Below are positions 1 to 9,500 of a DNA stretch of 10,872 nt, one piece after another. The notes under the pieces are model-generated. The model did not search any database. It was not told the origin of the DNA and saw only the letters and a list, made by a program, of their open reading frames with translations. This DNA comes from Cephalothrix spiralis. Its lineage: Eukaryota; Nemertea; Palaeonemertea; Archinemertea; Cephalotrichidae. Numbering within the stretch: position 1 is the first letter of the stretch; each line of letters opens with the position of its first letter. Location: NCBI GenBank assembly GCA_032353305.1, contig JAUCNG010390368.1, positions 1-10,872 of the forward strand. The letters are read 5' to 3'. The position numbers were made by a program, and so were the translations under genes.

Positions 1-52
1 TCCTACGGACACTAATCCCTAGGAATGAGTGTCCTACGGACACTGATTCCGG
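1..52. repeat. Palindromic tandem repeat tail
   Basis: TCCTACGGACACT occurs at 1-13 and again at 32-44 (period 31). The second copy sits in a near-perfect hairpin: GGAATGAGTGTCC (22-34) pairs with GGACACTGATTCC (38-50) around a TAC loop, with one mismatch. It starts at the window edge, so it is probably the end of a longer array or of a repeat element. Confidence 0.7.
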
Positions 53-137
53 CGGACATTTAGTCCTGTCACACCGGGACTTATATATACAAAACCTTTT
101 ATGCAGTTTAGATAATCAATCAACTTATTTCAATACC

Positions 138-201
138 TTCTTTATGATTTAAAATCTATTCATTGATGATAAATATTCTTTATGATTTAAGATCTATTCA
201 T
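138..201 (+). repeat. 26-bp direct repeat upstream of the gene
   Basis: TTCTTTATGATTTAAAATCT... at 138-163 recurs at 176-201 with a single A/G difference, period 38. It lies about 35-100 bp upstream of the candidate TATA box. It may be a duplicated regulatory site or just a chance local duplication. Confidence 0.75.
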
Positions 202-235
202 GAATAATTCTTTAAACATAAAAATATAACTTCCT

Positions 236-243
236 TATATAAA
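236..243 (+). promoter_or_regulatory. CLCA: Candidate TATA box
   Basis: TATATAAA at 236-243 lies 149 nt before the start codon. Transcription would begin near 265-275 and give a 5' UTR of about 120 nt. The region is AT-rich, so the match could be chance, and an upstream non-coding exon cannot be ruled out. Confidence 0.35.
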
Positions 244-305
244 TGTGTTAAATATATTCTTATGATTGAGGAAGTATTTTTCCTATAGCATTTAGCGCAT
301 CGCTC

Positions 306-363
306 ATGGGCTAAGATATAAGAAGACTTATACAAACTAAAGATGAATTATCGAATTCACTAA
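306..363 (+). promoter_or_regulatory. Two short upstream ORFs in the presumed 5' leader
   Basis: ATG GGC TAA at 306-314 and a six-codon ORF at 343-363 (ATG AAT TAT CGA ATT CAC TAA, with A at -3) precede the main start at 392. If the leader includes them, they could dampen translation. This depends on the unproven transcription start. Confidence 0.4.
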
Positions 364-391
364 ACACGGATTATTGTGTTAATCTACGATC

Positions 392-553
392 ATGAAATTT
401 ATCATCATGTTTGCCATTGTTTCTCCAATTCTGGGACAAATGTTGCCAATGTTTCCAAGATACAAAATGGATATAAAAAATCAGAGATTGAATTTACTTA
501 TTGGCATTGAAGAAGGAATACAAGAGGACCAACAGCTGGTTGAAAATATCAAG
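392..553 (+). CDS. CLCA: CLCA exon 1: start codon, signal peptide, N-terminal strand
   Basis: Residues 1-54, ending in phase 0 at AAG|GTAATT. The start is supported by an in-frame TAA at 380-382 and an A at -3. The peptide opens MKFIIMFAIVSPILG, a basic residue then a short hydrophobic core, as in a secretory signal, with cleavage probably after G15. Residues 33-54 (LNLLIGIEEGIQEDQQLVEN then IK) match the beginning of the family's catalytic domain, where a strand is followed by an acidic 'PEDE..LIEQIKD' helix. Reading through the donor gives a stop at 602, so the splice is needed. Confidence 0.92.
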
Positions 554-3500
554 GTAATTACAATTAGAAGAAGTCTCAAATATGCAGGACAAGTTGTCAT
601 CTAAAATCATAATATCAACAAACCGCATATTGTTTTACGTCTTGAACTTATACATGTAGTTCAATACAGAATTGGACTCTGCAATATTAGACTTTTCCCG
701 CCAAAATTATAACACTCCCACCATTTTATCTAAAATGGCGGCAATATTTTGAAGCAGTGCCATTTCTCATATTTACAATAACCTATAATCATAAAACTTT
801 GTGAGCAAATTGATTCCTTGACGTCGAAAATCCTATCATTTCCCTAGCTAGCCCAATTAATTAGAGGTCTCAAAATTAAAGGAAATAAGTTTTTTTTTTA
901 ATTTGGTCACTTTTAATCATTTTAAATAGAGATAGAAAAAGATACTGGTATTTTTAAATTTATTGAACCCGAAAATCATGGGTTATAGGTCAAGGTTTCA
1001 TGTTCCTAACACAATATGAGCTATCTACAATTCGCAAATTTTGTATGCCCGTGTGCAAATTTGGACACTCTCAAAAACTGTTTGGTAAATTAATTTAGCC
1101 GTGTCCTATCCACGTACATGTAGGAACGTTTACTGTAGGACTTATCGATCTTTTTTTAACCTTTGAAATAATATGGTATTATCAAAAAAGACATTTAAAT
1201 ATTTATGATAAAATAAATTCATTTTTCCTCCAGGATCAAATGAAAAAATTGTCTACAATTCTGCATAATTCCCTGGATGCGAAGCTAATGCTGGGTGAGG
1301 TCAACATATTGTTGCCAAAAAGTTGGAAAATGCAACCGGATGACTCAACGTTTCTTAACTATGACCTTGCTAACATTAGAGTAACGACTACTAAGGATGA
1401 CAGGCCGAGTACCACAAATTTTCTTAATGAATGTGAAAAGCCAAGTGAATATACCGAGCTTTCAGTTCCTTTCGTCAATGGTAATGTCACAAAGTTCGGA
1501 CCAGTTGGTAAGTTGATACAAAACTGATAACGTCAGATAATGACTTTTGACGTAATGGAGAGGGCATAGAACTACTCTTAGGTGCTATTAATATTCTTTG
1601 GATCAACCTAATCAATATTAAGGTATCAGAAGCCGCAGAAAGTCTTACAATAACACCGCATTCAATTCCATCATATATTTCTATGCCTAATCTTCATTAG
1701 AAAAGAAATTTAAACCAAATGAACATTGACCGGTGCATTAGGTAAGGGAATTTCAAATTCTATAATTTTGACACAACCTAGCGGTCAGACTACGTTTCCG
1801 ATTAACTTAAATGGCCGCTAGGTTGCGCCACAAATATAAAATTCAATGCCCTCTTGATGGATACCCTTCTTAAATCCGATAAAGCAGAGGCAGAAACCTG
1901 ATAACCAATGATATCGGAAGACACAAATGATGTTTACATGTATAAAGTCATGATATTATACATTTTGTTGTATAAATGAATTACGGGATGCGGGATATTT
2001 AATTAATTTCAGCCGGAAACGGGAAACGGGTATTACTTTCTTTTTCGTTACCGAAGGAAATATAAGTTAAATTTGTATATCGTTATAATGCGTAATCAAA
2101 TCAAATATTTTTTTTCCAGACAAGGTTTTGTTACATGAGTTTTTTCATCTAGCATTTGGAGTATTCGATGAATATAACGAAGACTACAATGCGAAAATTG
2201 TCAACAATAAGCTAACTTACATTGGGTAAATATTTTTCTTAAATTTTGCTTATTTGCATAGGTAGAGCATAAAATGTATATGAACAAATCCAGCGCTAGT
2301 ATTAAATACTAATTATTTTTTGGCCCAGAAACTTATTTTCTAACAGACAGTGTATGGTCATGGTCTGTAGACGGTAAATCACAGTAAAAGGGTACTTTAT
2401 GATGGGTATGTCGAAATCGGTATGATTTGAAACACACAGACATTACAATGTAGGCAGAAGAAAAAATCCTATGGCACAAAGAAATAACAATAAAGTCCGT
2501 TATAGTACAAAAAGCTTACGGCTATAAGCCTTCTTCAGTTTGGAATTTTGATAAGTTTTTGTTTTGTATTTTAGCAAATTCAAATAATCTTTTTCATAAT
2601 TCTAGGTGTTCAAAAAGTATCAAGGTCTCAGAGAACACACTTTGTAATGTGCCAGCGAATAAACTTGTTGGTGGCAAATTGAAATGTGATTTAAGTTATT
2701 CCGCAACGAAACCAATGGCGTCTGTGATGTTTAAAACAGACGTACATAACGTAGGTATCAGATAAGATATGCGAATTATTCGCTTGCCCCGTCCATTTTC
2801 CCCCACCATGTGACATTTTTTTAATCATGCGCCAATCTTTGCCTCGTATCAAGGTCTTATTCTGTTATGTTAACAACGATGAAAAACCAAAAAAGAAGAC
2901 AGAAAAAGTAAACAAAACAGGAAAATTTAATTGAAAGCGGACGAGAATATACCATTGGAAAGGTATAGTGGTGCGAAACAATTTGTTGACCTTTTGGTCA
3001 CCCGCAGCCGAGCACGATAAAACTGAAATCCGCTAAATGAGTATAGGGCAAAAGATAACAAAAATATATAACGACATGGCAGGAATGCATGAGCTAAAAT
3101 TTGTGGCGTTATGACGTCATAGCTGAATAACGATCGAATATTTAACAACTTGTTACATTCTAGTCTACTTTAATGTACGTCATGGTTCGATCGATCCCTA
3201 ACTTTTCCCTCAAGATTGAAAGTGAGTAATTTTGATACCACAGACAGTTGGATCAATTCCAGAATTAAAATTATCAATAAGTATAACTTATTAGTTTGCT
3301 TATTATTAAGTATTTCTATTAGAATTACATGTACATACGTACTAATAATTATAAAACGAAATACATTACTATTTACTACCATACAGTAATATTATATGAG
3401 GTTGGCATTGTGACTAGTATATATTTATATATTATTTATACATTTAAGGTATCTGGAATTTGTGAAACGACCTCAACTCAAGATGAAAAACGACACGTGC

Positions 3501-6500
3501 CTAATATGAATACCCCACAAGGGATAAAATGTGGAGCAAAATCAGTTAAAGAAACGATCGAAAAGCATCCATATTTCAGTAAGTATTAAACCGGGATCGG
3601 TAAATTTTTTGAATCATAACTTACAGTATATATAAGCGATTCAACCGAACAGGTGATTATCGGAAATCGATTACAAAATCACTTAGCCTTTACCGGAAAA
3701 TGAGTGATATAATAGTTATTTAATTAAGTTCAACGTCAAAAACACGATTTTTAATTAATTAATGACCTTACTGTTTGTAGTGCACTACATGTATGCTACG
3801 TCTGCATGCTCAGTGCCCAAATTTCTATGGTCTCCGGCAGACTAATATAATTGATTATGCCGGTTACATGCGTTACACTGCTTTAAAAATATTAAGCCAT
3901 GTACTGCAGTACCCGCGCAGCCGTTGCTAGGATACCCGCTTGATTATATACGTGATGACACTTAAAAGGGTAACTTACCTCAATTTCAAATGATGGCGCT
4001 TATTGTAATGCGTTTTATACATGATCCCCTGGTATTATAGCTGAAATAAAAGGAATGAGTGTTCATATTCTTTGTAGGTGGTAATCCTCGCCCTGTGACA
4101 TTCAATAAGCCAATATTCAAAACTATTAAGAAATCTCCCGAACATATTGTATTGGTTTTAGATACTTCAGGAAGCATGTATGCTAAGTTAGAAAATTCAA
4201 ATAAGGTGAGCTATATGAGCTAAATATATTATTGTTTGGTTTATGGTTTTTTGAAAAATGAATATTAAAAAACGATTCCGCCACTGACGGACTTTTTGGA
4301 CATCAATCTGAAAAGGGTATCGAATTCCGGCGGAACAAGATTATGCAATAAAAATTTCCAATGTTTTAAGCCTCTTTTGGAAAGTAATCATGCCGTCCTC
4401 AATCAATTCAGTTAAAGGTTCACGTAAATTGAATAATTTGAATATTACGTCATACGTGTTTAAAAATTTTCGTAGCTACGGCACCAGTTGCGGCCGAAAC
4501 GAATGCATTTATACCCGCGCGTAGCTTGGCATATCTACAGAATTACCTTTGATAATGTCAAAACACATAGCATATAGTCTTATAAATCATTATGTTTCTA
4601 AACGTGAATTTTAAATGGAATCAACTCGTTTTCAGCTAATAGCTCAAATAAATGTTTGCGCTGTTTGGAATATAAGCCTTGAGATTGTTGAATGTATAAC
4701 AATAACATGATTTGGTTCGGGCAACAAGCTGTTTTGAAACATGGAAATACAGCCCAAGAGTGCTTGACGGCCACATGGGTTGCATTGAGATGTTGCTGAC
4801 TTGCAGTTCAAGAAGTTTCAAGTGAAGGTTGATCTCCTTTGCTGGGGCAAAGACACAGTAAAGGTCGTTCTACCCTTAAGCCCCGAAACGACCGTGTCCA
4901 AAGGTAGCTGATGATGAACTTCTTGTCTAGTCATGCCTCCATGTTGAGTTCTGCTTCCCGGTTTCTTGCTTGTTTTTTGTGAGAGTCTGTAGATGTTTGC
5001 CCGACTGCAGGGAGGGCAGACAGACGCCAAAGGGCTGTTTTTCCATGTTTCAAAATAGCTTGTTGCCAGAACCAAATCATGTAAAAGTTGGAAATTTTCT
5101 AAGCGTCTGCCATTTTATTTCATCATCAGATTATTGTCGGTCCGTACAAAATTGTTGGCCCGGTAGAGCAGGCGGACAAGGAATTTAGCGGGCCGACATT
5201 GAAATTTGAAACATCTCCTAGTGTCTGCCCAATAAAGTAATGATAATGATCATTATTTTCTTTTTTAAAGACAAGATTACAGCTTATGAAACAAGCTGTT
5301 GTGAAATATATTCGAGACGGAATTGAAGATGGCGCATATGTTGGGATTGTTGAATTTGGTCCTGCAACAACAAGAGCCAACCTTACAGAGGTTTCATCAA
5401 GTACACGCGAACAACTTGTAAATATCGTTAGCAAATTAAATAATGGTGGAGGGACTGATATTGGAGCGGCAATACGGAAAGGAATGGAGGTATGATATTC
5501 AATAAAATGTCGGGCCGCCTCCAAAGCTCACACGGACCGGTCAAAAGTGGTCACTAGAGAAGTTCACACTATAATGTTTAATTCGTTCGCGCCGAAATGT
5601 AAACTGTGATGTGATAATTTGTTTTGACCATTTTACATGTCCGTTACATATCCGTTAAACGTAACTCAGACTTATAACGGGTATCAGTCATTTTGGCCCC
5701 GGACAATAATTTGGGCCCCATCGACATAATTATTGGTACACAACATAATATGGACCACGGACTTTTGGGCCTATTACACTTTGGCCCCGATCATTTGGGT
5801 CCCTAGGACATCAACAATGTATTTTTATGCGACTTTTTGTCCTTTTCACTGTTTCACGAAAAATGGTCACCCCGTTATGGGCATTAAACGGATATTTTTT
5901 GCCGCTTTATTTTAGAGGAAGGCATTTCAACTTATCACAGTTAAAATCTTCTTTAGTATTATATAATATAACTCCATAAGCCTGTTAAATTCCGATACAT
6001 TTAAAAATAATGAAATTTAAAAAATGTATAAAAACATAAATAGTACATATAAATTGCTTGTACTTGTAAAAAACCAGTTAGTCTCGTATTCAGGTATTAT
6101 CAAAAGGTGGTCTCTATGTCCTGGTCACAGATGGTGATAGTGATGACATTTATTATGACTTGATTCCAAATCTCAAAAAAAATTCAATTGTTGTTGATGT
6201 GATTACTATTTCTGAACATGCTGATCAAGATGTCCATCTTGTTGCGAAGATGACCGGTGGATCAACTTTTCATGTCTCAGAAAAAGAAAACGCTGACCTC
6301 TCTGAAATATTTGATCAAATTGGCGAAAGTGGGATCAAAAAAATACAGGTAAGAGTATATACATAATGATCAAATGCTAATATTTGTAATGATTCAGTAT
6401 TAAGAATTTTGCAATTCCCCTAACCTGGATTACAATTAATTTATAAAGTCAAAAACTTACGAAATAAAATTTTACTTTTAATAAACATAAGTGAGCAGAG

Positions 6501-9500
6501 AGAGAAAAAATGATTTCATTATTTTAAAAATTAAACTTAATGGTAGTCATTGGAGTCAATATGTAAAGCTTAATATATTTGAACTACTGAATTCAACTTA
6601 TTACACTGTACAACGTGGCTAAGTTGCGAAAATTGTGATGCCATTTGCTAAATAACTTGATTAAATCAGCTCACTTGAGACATTTATGCGCCATTAAATG
6701 AGGCCATGTCATCAAAAAGAGAACGTTTTGAAATTTTAAAATGTTTCCATTTTTGATGCCATGGCCTGCTCTGGAGCGTAAAGTCACGTGATTTAGCAAA
6801 TAGCATCGAAATTTTCGCAATGCAGCTACGTTGAAAGTACTGTAGAGAGATAAATTCTGAATTTAAAAAATATGCTAGACTTTAATAGTATATTATACAT
6901 TTTCATATCGATAGTATATGGACTTTATACTGCATCATGCCTCTGATTTGTCAGAATCCAGTCACGTAACCGCAATTATCTGTGAATAATCTGGTAGTCT
7001 ACTTCGAAACTCGCGGATTTGGTCAATAAATCGTTGGATACTTTATATACTTAGTTAAATCGCAGTATAAACATCTTAACTTTATTTTTGCTGCGGTTAT
7101 CTGAAATTATTTGCAGATTAACCCGATAACGGCTCGACGTTCATCGGTTAATCTGCAAATTAATTTCAGATAACCGCGGCCAAAATGAAAGTTAAGTTAC
7201 AATAATTACCATGACGTCAACATCAAATTTCGGTCCCCTTTTGAATAATTGATTTTGGTCAAAATTAGGGTTAAATCTTCGCACTCCCCAGTTATTACAC
7301 ACTTTTTGTATTGCAATTTTTTAAAGGTGACAAGTAAAACATATAACAAAACACAGAAATCAGACACATTTGTCATCGATAAATTCCTCCTCTCAGGAAG
7401 GACGTTCCTTTCATTTGATAATGCCATGGGGGCTCTGATAGCAATATATTTCCCAAATGGTGAAAAGTTCACAGAATTAACAGCAAATGAAACGTCTGAT
7501 TTCCGAGTTCCAATTCCTACTATGGTAAGTCTTTTATAGCAATGATACATGTCATGTCAACGTTTCAAACGTTGTATGTAATCTTAGCTTATGAATTGCG
7601 CCAAATTAAACAGCAATTTTAAGATGGATCAATACTGATTTATGGAAACACTCGAATTTTTCTTTCTTCCAACCAATCGGTTTCCACACGATCCTGGTCG
7701 CAATATTTAATCGATAGAATTCAAAGTTGGAACATGAGTTGAAAATGGTGAGGGGAGGACCCCCTATTGATAGTGGTGAATTAAGGGAGTCACAGGCCTA
7801 CTTATCCCAAGAAACGACTATTGGTCGGTTAACAGACGATACCATTTGCAGTTTTCGTCTGATCAACTTCAGAATTGGAATATACATTGAAAATTGATAC
7901 GGGACGATCTGATATTGCTTTAAACTTCGGTTTTAAAATTCACATTGATGTAAATTATCGACCAACTTATACAGCATGTCTGATGATTGCAATCAATTCG
8001 TAAAATTTTTGAGTAATTCATGTGAATACAAGTACATGTACACATAAACTTAAAAAATGGTCTAATTTTCCATCGGTAACTTAGAGAATAACATACCTAA
8101 CAATTATGTCAATTGAGTACCAAAAATGTCAATTGAGTACCAAAAAACACAATTTCTTATTTATCTTTTACAAAACTAAATCTTGTAATTTTCCAGCTAG
8201 GGAAATGGTTGCTTACCATAAATGGCGGAAGTGGTAATGATGTAAAATTCCATGTTCGTAACATAAATTCCCAGATTAAAAATCTTAAATTGTCGTGCGC
8301 AACAAAAATAAATGGTGATAAAAATTATATAGGACAATCAAAATTTGAGATAAACTGTGCGATTATATATGGTTCAAACTATATTTGCAAAGCCCGTGTC
8401 GCAGCTCGCATTACAAGACCAAATAATAGGGGATCATTCATTGTTATAATGGGCCAAAGAGGTAAGTATATTTATTAATCTCACAGACCCCACGCGATTA
8501 ATTCTGGCGGAAGAATTGATTACCAGGAAAATACTGTAGTATAGCCCCACTTCAATTTATTTATTTATTTTAAAAAACGACAAAATTTCGAAAACAACAA
8601 TAATTTTGATACATAGCCTACATGTACATGTACAAGGTATTTAACTATACATTGTGAAAATATGGTCCATTTATTTCGGTAAATTTTTGAATTCTGAATT
8701 CGTTGCTTTATGTCTTTGTCTCGCATAATTTCCCTCAAAAATACCATGGTTGATTAGATCGAATTTTGAGCTTGCTGCGAGTTCACGCGAAACATGGAGT
8801 ATGAGCAGCAAGTCATTCCCAATCAGAAAGATATCAATACATGAGTTTAATTCAATACATGCAACACATTTCTGTATGTAGTTTGCGCACTTTTTAAGAG
8901 TCAAATCGTGATTTTGTGCAATTAATCCTGTTCGTGGATATTATATGCAATAAAGTTTGGACGTAGTCATAAGAACTTAATAGTAAGCAGTGACCGAGCG
9001 GTGGAGACTAGAGTAATACAAAAAAAGATATCGATACAAACTAGGTTTATGGAACATTTGGTACCTGTTGGTACTGGTATTTAATGTTCAGACCCCCGTT
9101 TTCGCCCCGGGCACTTCAATGATCTCCAAATGTCCATATAATCGTACAGCTCGACGTTAAATCCATAGGCATACATTTCTTTCAGATCTGCAACAAATAT
9201 ACTTCGGAATATTTACAGCTAAATCCGTCACTGGAAATGGACGTTATACAATAAAGATCAACGTTGAAGGAAGCAAGAACACCTACGAATGTACTTCTAC
9301 AGATAATTTGGGAAAAATCACACTTAGAGCTCCGCCAGAATCTTCTTCAGGTGATAAAATTCTAGCATGCTAGCATGTTAAGAGATTATTTTAACTAGCG
9401 AGCATGTTAAAAGATGCTAGCAGAAACTCGAGGTTTTCGACCGGTTGGCGCGCCATACTCCGAGGCCACTGGAGCTACACAGCAACGTGTAACCAGTGTA

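Larger units (their letters stand above)
6349..7326 (+). other. CLCA: Intron 8
   Basis: A phase 0 intron of 978 nt containing two independent fold-back repeats (6604-6845 and 7071-7200). The acceptor is 127 nt downstream of the second. Confidence 0.9.

Noticed and set aside
2927-3148. 73-codon minus-strand frame with hydrophobic stretches
   Set aside because: Lies in intron 4, with no motif, no splice context and no upstream gene signals; AT-rich intron can give this by chance.
5126-5524. 132-codon minus-strand open frame
   Set aside because: It is antisense to exon 7, where the VWA motif is clear; no domain is seen in the minus frame.
5733-5915. 60-codon plus-strand frame
   Set aside because: It runs through the degenerate TTTGGGCCCC minisatellite and has no homology that I recognise.
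7206-7550. 114-codon minus-strand open frame
   Set aside because: It overlaps exon 9, which has CLCA homology, matching phases and splice sites on the plus strand; the minus frame is a shadow.
8106-8145. Possible CRISPR-like or satellite array
   Set aside because: Only two adjacent copies without spacers, in an animal intron; a simple tandem duplication.
8199-8200. Alternative exon 10 acceptor (AG at 8199-8200)
   Set aside because: It would shift the frame relative to exon 9 and lose the conserved GKW/GTW strand start.
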